This document shows positions 10,623 through 20,007 of a stretch of 64,000 bases of DNA, piece after piece. The stretch comes from DATARH01 sp963847345 (GTDB lineage Bacteria > Pseudomonadota > Alphaproteobacteria > ATCC43930 > CGMCC-115725), in the NCBI GenBank assembly GCA_963847345.1, contig CAWJZU010000039.1, forward strand, positions 159,645-223,644. Reading direction: 5' to 3'. Under the pieces are notes generated by a model, which worked only from the letters and a program-made list of their open reading frames with translations, had not been told where the DNA came from and searched no databases. Numbering within the stretch: position 1 is the first letter of the stretch; the number at the start of each line of letters is the position of its first letter. A program made the translations under genes and the position numbers.

Positions 10623-11990
10623 TTAGGGCTGGTCGGGCACCAGCGGGGGAGCGCCGCCGACCTCGTCCCAGATCCTGACCCGGTGCGTCGGCTCGCGGAT
10701 GAACGCGAGACTGACGACGACGCCGAGCGCGGCGATCGCCATCGGATATAAGAGGCCGCTCAGTGCGACGCCGGTGATCGCCGCGATCGAGGCGCCGGCG
10801 GCCGGCACCAGACCGCCGAACACGCCGTTGCCGACATGGTAGGGCAGCGACATCGACGTGTAGCGGATGCGGGCCGGGAACAGCTCGACGAGGAACGCGG
10901 CGATCGGGCCGTATACCATCGTCACCAGGATCACGAGATAGAACACCAGGATGCCGAGCATGACCGGGCTGTCCTTGACGGCCCCCATCCAGGTGAACAC
11001 CGGCCAGAAGGTCACGACCGCCAGCGCAAAGCCCAGCGTCATGATGTTGCGCCGGCCGATGCGGTCCGACAGCGCGCCGAAGACGATGAAGAACGGCGCG
11101 GCCGCGGTCAGCGCGATCATCATGATGATGTAGACCGTGACGTAATCGACCTTCAGCACGGTCGTCATGTAAAACAGCGCGTAGAACTGGGCGGTGTACC
11201 AGACCACGCCCTCGGGCGCCGTGGCGCCGAACAGCGCGATCAGGATCAGGCCCCAGTTCTTGCCGCTGCCGAAGCTTTCGAGCGCCGGGTTGGACGACGC
11301 CTTGCCCTGCATCTTGAGCCTGGCGTAGAGCGGCAATTCTTCGAGCTTCAGCCGGATATAGATCGACAGGACGACAAGAACCGCGGAGATCAGGAACGGC
11401 ACCCGCCAGCCCCAATCGCCGAACGTCTCCTCGCCGAAGCCGAGGCGGCACAAGAGGATCACGAGCAGGGCGAAAACGATGCCCATCGTCGCCGTGGTCT
11501 GGATCCAGGAGGTCTAAAACCCGCGGCTGCCGTCGGGCGCGTGCTCGGCGATGTAGGTCGCCGCGCCGCCGTATTCGCCGCCGAGCGCCAGACCCTGCAG
11601 CACGCGCATCGCGACGAGCAGGATCGGGGCCAAAACGCCGATCGTCTCGTATCCGGGCAACAGCCCGACGACAAAGGTCGAGGCGCCCATCAGCAGCAGC
11701 GTCAGCATGAAGGTGAACTTGCGGCCGATCAGATCGCCGAGATACCCGAACACGATCGCGCCGAATGGCCGGACCAGAAACCCGGTCCAGAACACGAGCA
11801 GGCTCAGGATGAGTGCCAGCCCCGGATCGAGCGCCGGCGAGAAGAAGTGCTTGCTGAAAAACACGGCGAGGACGCCGTAAAGGTAAAAATCGTACCACTC
11901 GATCAGCGTGCCGACCGAGGATGCGCCGATGATGAACGGCAAATTGGGACGTTCGCGGCTTGCGTCAGCCGCAGCGTAGGCGGTAGTCAT
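10623..11990 (-). CDS. MHS-family MFS transporter with in-frame amber codon
   Basis: A metabolite:H+ symporter of the major facilitator superfamily. The N-terminal part (from ATG 11990) has the family start GTLIEWYDFYLYG and the loop LGDLIGRKFTF with GGEYGGAATYIAEHAP. The C-terminal part carries the remaining helices, including the second loop GALSDRIGRRNIMTLG. Between them, at 11516-11514, is an in-frame TAG where the family has Tyr: RGF-TAG-TSWIQTTATMG. One base change (TAC/TAT to TAG) accounts for it; the frame is otherwise intact over about 455 codons. It is either a recent pseudogene or a base-call error. Substrate unknown (family members carry dicarboxylates, proline, betaine or shikimate). 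A strong terminator follows. Confidence 0.85.
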
Positions 11991-12165
11991 CTTCTGTCGA
12001 TCCCCCCGAAAGAGCCGCCCCGGGCGACTCATTGCTTACTGGAGGGAAACTATCGCAAACGTGAAAAGAAAAAAACTTTGCCTTCTGGCGAGAGCGGGCA
12101 ACGAAGACACTCCGGGCAAAGACATTCCAACCAATGCCGCGGTCGGCCCATGCCCGCAAGCTCCG

Positions 12166-12378
12166 TCATCGAGTAATAAGCGCGCTACCCGGAATCAGCG
12201 CCTCAGCTATGGCGGTCAACCGTTCCGGCACCGGCTCATCGAGGACGTGGTCGTAGAGCGCATGCAGCAGGTCTTCGCCATCGGTCTTTCCGTTGAGAAA
12301 ATCGCGGATTTCGCGCCCGGTGGAGCACCGGACGAGGTGGCGTTCGACCGGGCGGCGGCGTTGGGCGGCGAGATACAT
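12166..12378 (-). CDS. Small conserved-looking protein of unknown function
   Basis: A 70-aa protein from ATG 12378, chosen for an AGGAG ten bases upstream. It has no signal peptide or membrane segment. The C-terminal half, TDGEDLLHALYDHVLDEPVP followed by ERLTAI, reads like a compact helical domain seen in small alphaproteobacterial proteins whose function I cannot name. It lies between the MHS transporter and the Fe-S protein without obvious operon links. I do not assign a role. Confidence 0.5.
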   Translation of the reverse strand: MYLAAQRRRPVERHLVRCSTGREIRDFLNGKTDGEDLLHALYDHVLDEPVPERLTAIAEALIPGSALITR

Positions 12379-12717
12379 TTCTTTAACGCTCCTATTAGCT
12401 TGGGACTTTCTCCGACACATTCGACGCAAAAAACTCCGTCCGGGTCGCGCCCGATGTCTCACTAGTGTCGAAACGCTAACAGTGTGTAACACGCCAGCAT
12501 CCCATGCCAAAATGCAGCTCTGACATGCTGCGGTGCATGGATCGAGGTGCTACTAACCCGAGTGCGGGGCGAATCGGGAACAAAACGGCTTTCGGATGGC
12601 GCAGCGCTGCTGCTGTGGTAATATTGGCCTAGTAGTAGCGTGGCGGTGTGCGGGGCGGGTGCTGTCGCTGGCCCGAGAAATTTCCCTTCGCGGGGCAGCC
12701 GCCGGGAAGGATACTGG

Positions 12718-14019
12718 ATGGACCGTTCCGCCACCGCCGATCTGGCCGACACGTTCCGGGTGCGCGCCGCCGCGATCGCCGACGCCTGCACGCGCTGCGG
12801 CGACTGCTTTCGCGCCTGTCCGATGACGGAGCCGGCCGGGATCGGCGACGCCGATCCTTCGGGTACCGCCGGCGCCATTGTCGACCTGATCACCGGCGGT
12901 GACGGCGACGAGGCGGCGATACGCTGGGGCGAGGCGTGCAGCGGCAGCGGCTACTGCATTCCGGCCTGCAAGCACGGCATCAACCCGCGCTTCATGGTGC
13001 AGCTGGCGCGCGGTTATGCCCGCCTCAACGCCGGCAGCGGGCCGCTGGCCGGACGGTGGGGCGGCCCATTTCGGACGATGAGCCGCGGCGTGCGGGTGCT
13101 GTCTCGGCTGCAGATCCCGCCCGAGACGCTGGCGCGCTTCGCGCCGTCGCGTGAGCCACGCACGGGCCCGCCCGATGTGGTCTTTTACACCGGCTGCAAT
13201 GTTCTGAAGACGCCGCACATAGCCTTGCTCTGCCTCGACATTCTCGACCTGATCGGGGTCGATTACGAGGTCATGGGCGGGGTCGGCCAATGTTGCGGCG
13301 TGTATCAATATCGCGGCGGCGATTTTGTCGCGAATAACAAGGTCGCCTACGCGACGATCGACGGGCTGGCGTCAGTCGGAGCCTCGACCGTGCTGTCCTG
13401 GTGTCCGTCGTGCCAGATTTCGATCGGCGAGGTGTCGTTGCCGAATTATGAGATGCAGTTCGGCAGCAAGCCGTTCGACCTCAACCCGTTCCTGACGTTT
13501 CTCGCCGCCCACGCCGACCGCCTCGCGGCGCTGATGCAGCGTCGAGTCGAGAAGCGGATTGCGCTGCACGAGCGGCCGGTGTTTCCCGAGGTCATCGCCG
13601 CGGTCAAGAAGCTGATCTCGATCATCCCCGGCGCCGAGCTGGTCGAGATCGATGTTCCGAGGGTCGGAACCCAGGCCAACAGCCTCGCGCAATTGCCGAA
13701 ATATAAGCGGGGTCTGGTGCAACGCGAGTTGGCCGCCGTCGCCGATGCCGGGGTGACGACGCTGGCGACGATCTACCACGCCTGTCACCGCGAGATCTGC
13801 GACGCCGGCGAGGGGCGCAGCTTCGAGATCGTCAACTTCATGGAGCTGCTCGGCGAGGGGCTCGGTCTCGACAGTGAGGACCTTTACAAGCGCCTCAAGC
13901 TGATCGGCGACATCGACCGGATTATCGTCGAGACGGCGCCGCAGATCGAGGCGCACCGGCTCGATCTCGACACGGTGCGGGACGCGTTGTTGGCCGAATT
14001 CGGCGCGAAGGGCGGCTGA
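12718..14019 (+). CDS. HdrD/GlpC-like Fe-S protein with CCG domain
   Basis: The start at 12718 has GGAAGG 7 nt upstream and yields 433 aa. The N-terminus binds iron-sulfur clusters: CTRCGDCFRAC (C24, C27, C30, C34) is a complete [4Fe-4S] motif. The second, CSGSGYCIPAC, has Ser where the second Cys is expected. The C-terminal half is a cysteine-rich CCG domain (YTGCN, QCCGVYQ, WCPSC) as in heterodisulfide reductase D, glycerol-3-phosphate dehydrogenase C and GlcF-type subunits. Such proteins pass electrons between a partner oxidoreductase and quinone or disulfide. No such partner is adjacent, so the electron donor is unknown. It converges on the molybdenum hydroxylase gene with 6 bp between stops. 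Confidence 0.8.
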   Translation: MDRSATADLADTFRVRAAAIADACTRCGDCFRACPMTEPAGIGDADPSGTAGAIVDLITGGDGDEAAIRWGEACSGSGYCIPACKHGINPRFMVQLARGYARLNAGSGPLAGRWGGPFRTMSRGVRVLSRLQIPPETLARFAPSREPRTGPPDVVFYTGCNVLKTPHIALLCLDILDLIGVDYEVMGGVGQCCGVYQYRGGDFVANNKVAYATIDGLASVGASTVLSWCPSCQISIGEVSLPNYEMQFGSKPFDLNPFLTFLAAHADRLAALMQRRVEKRIALHERPVFPEVIAAVKKLISIIPGAELVEIDVPRVGTQANSLAQLPKYKRGLVQRELAAVADAGVTTLATIYHACHREICDAGEGRSFEIVNFMELLGEGLGLDSEDLYKRLKLIGDIDRIIVETAPQIEAHRLDLDTVRDALLAEFGAKGG

Positions 14020-14025
14020 ACGCTC

Positions 14026-16356
14026 CTATGCTTTCCGGCTGTCGCGGATCGCACGCCAGATGCGTTCGGGGGTGGCCGGCATGTCGATATGCTCGATGCC
14101 GAGCGGGGCGAGCGCGTCGAGGATCGCATGCACGACCGTCTGCGGCGCACCGATGCATCCAGCCTGTCCCGCGCCCTTGACGCCGAGCGGGTTGCGTTCG
14201 GTCGGCACTGCGGCGAGCGTGACCTCGAGCGGCGGCAGATCGCCGGCGCGCGGCAGCGCATAGTCCATCAGCGAGCCGCTCAGGAGCTGCCCGGATTCGT
14301 TATCGTACACCGTGCGTTCGAGCATCGCCTGCCCGATTCCCTGCGCCAGCCCGCCCTGGACCTGTCCCGCTGTCAGCATTGGGTTGATCAGGCGTCCGTA
14401 ATCGTCGATCGCAATATACCGTTCGAGCGTCATGGCGCCGGTTTCGGGATCGATCTCGACCTCGGCTGCGTGGCAGCCGTTCGGGAAAGTGAACAGGTCC
14501 GAGTCGTTATAAGCGTCGGCGTCGAGCCCGGGCGACATGCCGTCCGGTAGATTGGCCGGGTCGCGCGATGCCGCGGTGAGGTCGAGCAGATCGATGCCGC
14601 GCGCCCCATCTCTACCCGTGGCGCCGACCGTGAACCGGCCGTTCGCGAATGTCACCACGTCCGGATCGGCCTGCAGCAGGTGCGCGGCCAGGGCCTTCCC
14701 CTTGGCGATTACCATCTGCGCCGCCTGATGGAGCGCCGCGCCGCCCATATGCATCGAGCGGGCGCCGCCGTGGCCATTGCCGGTTTTCACCTCCTGCGTA
14801 TCAGCCTGAACAAACCGGAAAGCCGCGATCGGCAGGCCGAGCAGGTCGGCGGCAATTTGCGGGAAGCTCGTCTCGTGGCCCTGTCCGTTCGATTGCGTAC
14901 CGAGCACCAGTGCCACAAGCCCGTCCTTTTCGAACCGGATTTCCGCGCGCTCGCCCGGGGTGCCGCGCGAGGTTTCGAGAAAACACGCCACCCCAAGCCC
15001 GCGCAGCGTGCCGCGCGCCGCCGCCTCCCGCCGCCGCTCGGCAAAGCCGCCGGCGGCGATCCGCGCGGTTATGTCGTCGAGATTGGCGGCAAATCGGCCG
15101 CAATCGATCTCGATGCCGAGACCGCTGTGGTACGGAAAGCGGCGGATCACGTTGCGCCCGCGCAGGTCGATCGGGTCGATGCCGAGTTGCCGCGCGGCGC
15201 GATCGACGAGGCGCTCGGTCAGGTAATTGGCCTCGGGTTTGCCGGCGCCGCGATAGGCGTCGATCGGCACGGTGTTTGTAAAGGCACCCGATACCGCCAT
15301 GAACACAGCGGGGATGTCGTAGACCCCGCCCATCGCGGTGGCCGGCGAGTTCGTTGAGCTGCCGGGTCCGTTGGTCGAAAGATAGGCGCCGAGATTGGCG
15401 ACCGTATCGACGTCGAGCGCGAGAAACCTTCCATCCGGCCCGAGCGCGAGGCGGGCGCGGGTAACATTATCGCGGCCCTGCGCGGAGGTAAGAAAATCCT
15501 CGCTGCGCTCGGCGACCCAGCGGACCGGCCGCCCGAGACGACGCGCCGCCCACAGCACGAGCACCCATTCGGGGTAGAGAAAATTCTTGGTCCCGAACCC
15601 GCCGCCGACATCGGGCGCATGCACCCTGATTCGCTCGGGCGGGACGTGAAAGACGGTATTCGCGAGCTGATTGCGGATCGAGTGGACGCCCTGCCCGGTC
15701 AGCAGCAGGTCCAACGCGTCCGAGGCGGCGTCGTAGCTGCCGATCGCGGCGCGCGGCTCTATGGGCACGACGACGAGACGGTTGTTGACGACCGCGATCT
15801 CGACGGTATGCGCCGCCGCGGCAAACGCCGCCTCGACCGCCGCCTTGTCGCCGCGCTCGAAGCGATAGGAGAGATTGCCGGGCGCCTCGTCCCATAGCAA
15901 TGGCGCGCCGGAGGCGAGCGCCGCCACTGCATCGACGACGGAAGGCAGCGGCCGATACGCGACCGCGACTCGCTCGGCGGCGTCGCGAGCTTGTTCGCGC
16001 GTGTCGGCAACAACGAACGCTACGGGGTCGCCGACATGCCTGACGCGGTCGCGCGCCAGCGCGGGGCGCGGCGGCACGATGATCGGTGCGACGGTCGCGA
16101 CCTGCGCGATGCAGGGCAACTCGCCGATCCCGTCCGCATCGAGATCGGCGGCGGTGAAGACGCCGCGCACGCCGGGCATTGCGCGTGCGGCCGCCGTGTC
16201 GATCCCGCCGATCACGGCGTGCGCGTGCGGCGAACGCACGACGACCGCGTGCAGCTCGCCTGGCGAGGAAAAATCCTCGACATAGCGCCCCGTGCCGGTC
16301 AGGAATCTCTCGTCCTCAAGACGGCGCAGCGAGCGTCCGATATGATCGCCGTCCAT
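14026..16356 (-). CDS. Xanthine dehydrogenase/CO dehydrogenase-family molybdopterin-binding subunit
   Basis: A complete 776-aa large subunit of a molybdenum hydroxylase. It begins with IGRSLRRLEDERFLTGTGRYVED, typical of the CoxL/aldehyde-oxidase branch, and includes the cofactor motifs GGGFGTKNFLYPE and AYRGAGKPEA and the C-terminal loop KGAGQAGCIGAPQTV. In that loop the base-catalyst Glu of classical XDH/CoxL (GEAG) is Gln (Q731), a substitution I believe also occurs in a subfamily of these proteins. The FAD-binding and 2Fe-2S subunits usually encoded alongside are missing here, so it is an orphan large subunit. Substrate unknown. Confidence 0.88.
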   Translation of the reverse strand: MDGDHIGRSLRRLEDERFLTGTGRYVEDFSSPGELHAVVVRSPHAHAVIGGIDTAAARAMPGVRGVFTAADLDADGIGELPCIAQVATVAPIIVPPRPALARDRVRHVGDPVAFVVADTREQARDAAERVAVAYRPLPSVVDAVAALASGAPLLWDEAPGNLSYRFERGDKAAVEAAFAAAAHTVEIAVVNNRLVVVPIEPRAAIGSYDAASDALDLLLTGQGVHSIRNQLANTVFHVPPERIRVHAPDVGGGFGTKNFLYPEWVLVLWAARRLGRPVRWVAERSEDFLTSAQGRDNVTRARLALGPDGRFLALDVDTVANLGAYLSTNGPGSSTNSPATAMGGVYDIPAVFMAVSGAFTNTVPIDAYRGAGKPEANYLTERLVDRAARQLGIDPIDLRGRNVIRRFPYHSGLGIEIDCGRFAANLDDITARIAAGGFAERRREAAARGTLRGLGVACFLETSRGTPGERAEIRFEKDGLVALVLGTQSNGQGHETSFPQIAADLLGLPIAAFRFVQADTQEVKTGNGHGGARSMHMGGAALHQAAQMVIAKGKALAAHLLQADPDVVTFANGRFTVGATGRDGARGIDLLDLTAASRDPANLPDGMSPGLDADAYNDSDLFTFPNGCHAAEVEIDPETGAMTLERYIAIDDYGRLINPMLTAGQVQGGLAQGIGQAMLERTVYDNESGQLLSGSLMDYALPRAGDLPPLEVTLAAVPTERNPLGVKGAGQAGCIGAPQTVVHAILDALAPLGIEHIDMPATPERIWRAIRDSRKA

Positions 16357-16474
16357 GCCGTGCTCCGGTCGGTTGTTGCCGGAATAAAAATGGGGCCGGA
16401 GCGGTGCCGGAGGAAAGCCTTTCTGTGCGGCGCTTCTACCGCTAGACTTCTTTAATTATGGGTGGGGGCCTGCC

Positions 16475-18175
16475 ATGGGGGAGCGGCGCTTTGTCGTCGA
16501 ACTGATCAAGCCGTCGCATTACGACGACGACGGCTACGTGATCCAGTGGGTGCGGTCGTGGATTCCGTCGAACTCGCTGGCCTGCCTCTATGCGATCGCG
16601 CAGGACGCGGCGGCGCGGCGGGCGCTGGGTCCCGATATCGCGATCGAGATCAACGCCTACGACGAATGCCATACGGTGATCCCGATCCGGCGGATCATCC
16701 GGCGCGTCAAGGCCGCTGACGGCGGTCTCGTGTGCCTGGTCGGCGTGCAGTCGAACCAGTTTCCGCGGGCGGTCGATATGGCGCGGCAGTTCCGCGACGC
16801 CGGCGTTCAGGTCGCGATCGGCGGATTTCACGTCTCGGGCTGTCTTTCGATGCTGCCGGAGCTGCCTCCCGACATCGCGGCCGCGCGCGATATGGGGATC
16901 GCGCTATTCGCCGGCGAGGCCGAGGGACGGCTCGACCGGGTGTTCGCCGACGCGCTCGCGGGCGAACTTAAGCCGACCTACAATTTCATGAACGACCTGC
17001 CCGGGTTGCAGGAGCAGGTCACTCCGTTTCTGCCGATTGAGATCGTCCGCCGCTATAATGAAACGCTGGGTGCTTTCGACGCCGGGCGTGGATGCCCGTT
17101 CCAGTGCAGTTTCTGCACGATCATCAACGTACAAGGGAGAAAGTCGCGCTGGCGCGACGCCGACGATGTCGAGCGATTGGTGCGCGCCAATATCGCGCAG
17201 GGGGTCTATAGGTTCTTTATCACCGACGACAATTTCGCGCGCAACCGCAACTGGGAACCGATTTTCGACCGCCTCATTGAGATGCGCGAGAAGGAAGGGC
17301 TGAAGCTGCATTTCCTGATCCAGGTCGATACGCTTTGCCACCGCATCCCGAACTTCATCGAGAAGGCGGCGCGCGCCGGGTGCAGCCGGGCCTATATCGG
17401 GTTGGAAAACATCAACCCCGACAATCTGCTGGCGGTCAAAAAGAAACAGAACCGGGTGCACGAATACCGCCAGCTGTTCCTCGAATTTCGCAAGCATAAG
17501 GTCATTACGTATGCGGGGTATATCCTCGGTTTTCCGAACGACACGCCGGAACGGATTTTCCGCGACATCAAGACCGTGCAAGACGAATTGCCGGTCGACG
17601 TGCTCGAATTCTTCATCCTGACGCCATTGCCGGGGTCCGAGGATCACCAGAAGAACTATAAGGCCGGGGTGTGGATGGACCCGGACATGAACAAATACGA
17701 TCTGGAGCACGTCACCGCGCACCACCCGACGATGAGCGACGCGGAGTGGCAGGAGCTCTATCGCAAGGCGTTCGACGTCTATTATTCGCCCGAGCATATC
17801 GAGCGCATGTTCCGCCGCGCCAAGGCATCGGGCATGAAGCCGATCCGGTTGTTGAACCACGTCCTGCAATTCTATTTCATCTTCAAGCAGGAGAAGGTAC
17901 ACCCGCTGCAAGGCGGCTTTTTCCGGCGCAAGATCCGCACCCAACGCCGCTCCGGCCTGCCGCGCGAAAACCCGCTCTTTTTCTACCCGCGGCGGGTCTG
18001 GGAGGTCGCCGAAACGCACGGCAAGCTGATCGCCTATTACTGGTTCCTGCATCGGCTGCGCAAAAAGGTCGAGCGCGACCCGATGCCGTATTACGATACC
18101 GCTTTGGTTATGCCGGAGCCGGAGTCGGCGGAAACAATCGGCAGACGTCAGCCGGAGACGGCCGCGGCGGCGTAG
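16475..18175 (+). CDS. B12-binding-domain radical SAM protein
   Basis: A 566-aa protein. The N-terminal 160 or so residues form a Rossmann-like cobalamin-binding region (VCLVGVQSNQFPRAVDMARQ, VQVAIGGFHVSG). The radical SAM core follows, with the cluster motif CPFQCSFC (CX3CX2C), FFITDDNFARN, and AYIGLENINPDNL. The C-terminus (EHVTAHHPTMSDAEWQELYR and on) is an accessory helical domain. Related proteins are common, mostly uncharacterised, in alphaproteobacteria; characterised cousins modify lipids or natural products. It is transcribed divergently from the molybdenum hydroxylase, with 118 bp between starts that should contain both promoters. Reaction unknown. Confidence 0.85.
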   Translation: MGERRFVVELIKPSHYDDDGYVIQWVRSWIPSNSLACLYAIAQDAAARRALGPDIAIEINAYDECHTVIPIRRIIRRVKAADGGLVCLVGVQSNQFPRAVDMARQFRDAGVQVAIGGFHVSGCLSMLPELPPDIAAARDMGIALFAGEAEGRLDRVFADALAGELKPTYNFMNDLPGLQEQVTPFLPIEIVRRYNETLGAFDAGRGCPFQCSFCTIINVQGRKSRWRDADDVERLVRANIAQGVYRFFITDDNFARNRNWEPIFDRLIEMREKEGLKLHFLIQVDTLCHRIPNFIEKAARAGCSRAYIGLENINPDNLLAVKKKQNRVHEYRQLFLEFRKHKVITYAGYILGFPNDTPERIFRDIKTVQDELPVDVLEFFILTPLPGSEDHQKNYKAGVWMDPDMNKYDLEHVTAHHPTMSDAEWQELYRKAFDVYYSPEHIERMFRRAKASGMKPIRLLNHVLQFYFIFKQEKVHPLQGGFFRRKIRTQRRSGLPRENPLFFYPRRVWEVAETHGKLIAYYWFLHRLRKKVERDPMPYYDTALVMPEPESAETIGRRQPETAAAA

Positions 18176-18188
18176 GAAGTGGGGCCGG

Positions 18189-18216
18189 CGCGCCCCAGTA
18201 TACGCGCCCCAGTATA
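18189..18216 (+). repeat. Tandem 14-bp duplication
   Basis: The unit CGCGCCCCAGTATA occurs twice head to tail between the radical SAM stop and the DUF6434 gene. It may be part of a promoter or operator, or slippage; no function is evident. Confidence 0.7.
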
Positions 18217-18242
18217 ATCGAGAATGGAAACACGGGGGCGGG

Positions 18243-18488
18243 ATGGCGCCAAGGCCGGACGACGTGACGGGTGCGTTCGATTGGCACAGCAGTGTAATCA
18301 CCCGCGAAACGCCGGTCACCGGGACATATCGCAGTACGCAGAACGTTCGCCGCTTCCTGCGGGCCGAGTGCGGGGCCGATTTCAAGTTCGACCGGCCCTT
18401 CACACAATGGATCAAAACGGGACGGCAAAAGACCATGGGCCACGTCGCCGACGAATGGCTTCGGCGTCGCCGCGACATCCGGCGATAG
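18243..18488 (+). CDS. DUF6434 small protein
   Basis: An 81-aa protein matching the DUF6434 pattern: FDWHSSVITRETPVTGTY, STQNVRRFLRAECGADFKFD, then FTQWIK and MGHVADEW. Many homologues place this module after a SAP DNA-binding motif, which is missing here, so this is a stand-alone module. A purine-rich gggggcggg precedes the ATG. Function unknown. Confidence 0.7.
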   Translation: MAPRPDDVTGAFDWHSSVITRETPVTGTYRSTQNVRRFLRAECGADFKFDRPFTQWIKTGRQKTMGHVADEWLRRRRDIRR

Positions 18489-18528
18489 TCGCCCCGGGAT
18501 AGAGCGGAACGGATCGTCGGTCGGACAC

Positions 18529-18565
18529 AATCCTGGAGAGGACCGCCACGCCCCTCTCCAGGATT
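18529..18565. terminator. Hairpin between convergent genes
   Basis: Perfect 13-bp inverted repeat AATCCTGGAGAGG (18529-18541) and CCTCTCCAGGATT (18553-18565) with an 11-nt loop. It lies between the stops of the DUF6434 gene (+) and the hydrolase gene (-), so a bidirectional terminator is likely, although T-tracts are short. Confidence 0.6.
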
Positions 18566-18585
18566 GATGCCGAGCGGGGCGGCCT

Positions 18586-19348
18586 CTACTGCGCCGCGGC
18601 GCGCATCGGGACGTGCGATTTCAGGAAATTGCGAACCTTGTTGATCATGCGCTGCCGCAGCTCCTCAGGCTCGCGCCACGGGAAGACCGTGATCTCGGCG
18701 TTCGGCGCCAGCGAGGCGACGTCGATCGAGGTCTGCAGCGGATGCGACGGCGTGTCGTCCGGCAGGACCAGGATCGGCGTGTGGCAGTTCTTGATGAAAT
18801 CGCGCGACACGCTGTACAGGAAGTCCGGATTTTCCTTCCACAGGCTGTGGAAATATTTCTCGATCGTCGCGTCGCTGACCTCAGGCCGGCGCTTCTTGAA
18901 GTCGGGGAGCCAGTTGTCAGTGCTGTGCCGGTACATGACATCCGGGTCTTCCGGCCGGTATCCGACCGTCTGATGGAAGACCGCGGCGACGACCCGGTCG
19001 GGCGCCCGCTGCAGCAGCTTGCCGGCGAAGCAGCCGCCGATGCAGTACCCCATATAGAAAAATTCGCGAATGCCGAGATGGTCCATCAGCCCGAGCTGGT
19101 CGTCGGCGAAGGCGTCCCAGGCCTTTTCGGTCGGCACCGGGCCGCTCGAATTCGCCGCCATTGGCGTTGCGCTGGTCCATCGTGATGCAACGGAAATCGT
19201 TCTTGAATTCCTCCATCGCGTTGATCGCGGCAGTCGGCCACATCGCGACACGCGAATTCAGGCCGCCGCCCGGGGTGACCAGCAGCGGAAAGCCGGACCC
19301 GACCTCCTCGTAACGGATGCGCACGTCGCCCTTTTGGTAAAACGGCAT
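18586..19348 (-). CDS. Alpha/beta hydrolase with Cys nucleophile elbow, frameshifted
   Basis: The N-terminal frame starts MPFYQKGDVRIRYEEVGSG at 19348 and includes the oxyanion strand LVTPGGG and CITMDQRNANGG. The rest is in another frame from SSGPVPTEKAWDAFADDQ to the stop at 18586. The shift is one base near 19155-19165 (ggcggcgaattc). The nucleophile elbow is GYCIGG, with Cys instead of Ser as in dienelactone-hydrolase-like enzymes; the acid and His are expected in LVLPDDTPSHP. Total about 253 aa, normal for the family. Probably a sequencing error. Substrate unknown. Confidence 0.78.
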
Positions 19349-19446
19349 GGCATTGCTCCCCTTGCTCTACCGCAAGCGCAAAAGCGCCTGCCCGCCCGGT
19401 TTTCGCATGGAACGCAGGGCGCGTTCAACGTCGGCCGCGCCGGCTT

Positions 19447-20007
19447 TCAGCGAAACCATTCGATCGAGCCGTCGAGCGCCATCAACCCGGTCTCGACCTC
19501 CAGCGTCTTGTGGCGGGCGCCGACCTCCTGACGGAATTGCGCGAGCGCCTTTCGGTGCGTCTCGGTCTCGCGCGCCGGGTCGGAAACCGCTTCCTCGCCG
19601 TACGCGATTTTCGCGGCGCCGCAGTCGCGATGATCGATCGCGATGACCTTGTCGATCTGGTGCAGCTCGATCGACACGGCGAGATTGTCCCAGAACGTCT
19701 TGTGCCAGTCGGCGAATTTCGGCGCGACGGCGCCGATCGCGGCGCCGGCGAAGACGAACTGGCTGAATTTTCCGGACAAGCCGTGTTTCGCTGCATAGGC
19801 GCACACCGGCTCCTGGGTGCGCGGATCGATGCAGGCGAGGATCATCGCGTCGTATTTGCCGCTTGCCGCCCGCGCCAGCGGCGACGCCGCGGCGAGCAGC
19901 AACCCGGCCCCGGCCGACCGCAGCAGCCAGCGCCGGTCGAGAGCGGGCGCGACCCGCGCCGCGCACAAGCAGCCGGGACCGTGATCGATTTCCGTCGGCA
20001 ACGACAT
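19447..20007 (-). CDS. Exported beta-carbonic-anhydrase-like protein
   Basis: I choose ATG 20007 (GAGG upstream), giving 186 aa; a longer start at 20034 is possible. An RR-containing leader (DRRWLLRSAGAGLLLAAA, then SPLARA) indicates export, possibly by Tat. The mature part holds the beta-carbonic anhydrase signature: C59-x-D61-x-R63 (CIDPR) and H126-x-x-C129 (HRDC), the zinc ligands and Asp/Arg dyad. It is shorter than typical enzymes (about 200-220 aa without a leader). A periplasmic CO2 hydration role is possible; activity is not established. Confidence 0.72.
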   Translation of the reverse strand: MSLPTEIDHGPGCLCAARVAPALDRRWLLRSAGAGLLLAAASPLARAASGKYDAMILACIDPRTQEPVCAYAAKHGLSGKFSQFVFAGAAIGAVAPKFADWHKTFWDNLAVSIELHQIDKVIAIDHRDCGAAKIAYGEEAVSDPARETETHRKALAQFRQEVGARHKTLEVETGLMALDGSIEWFR

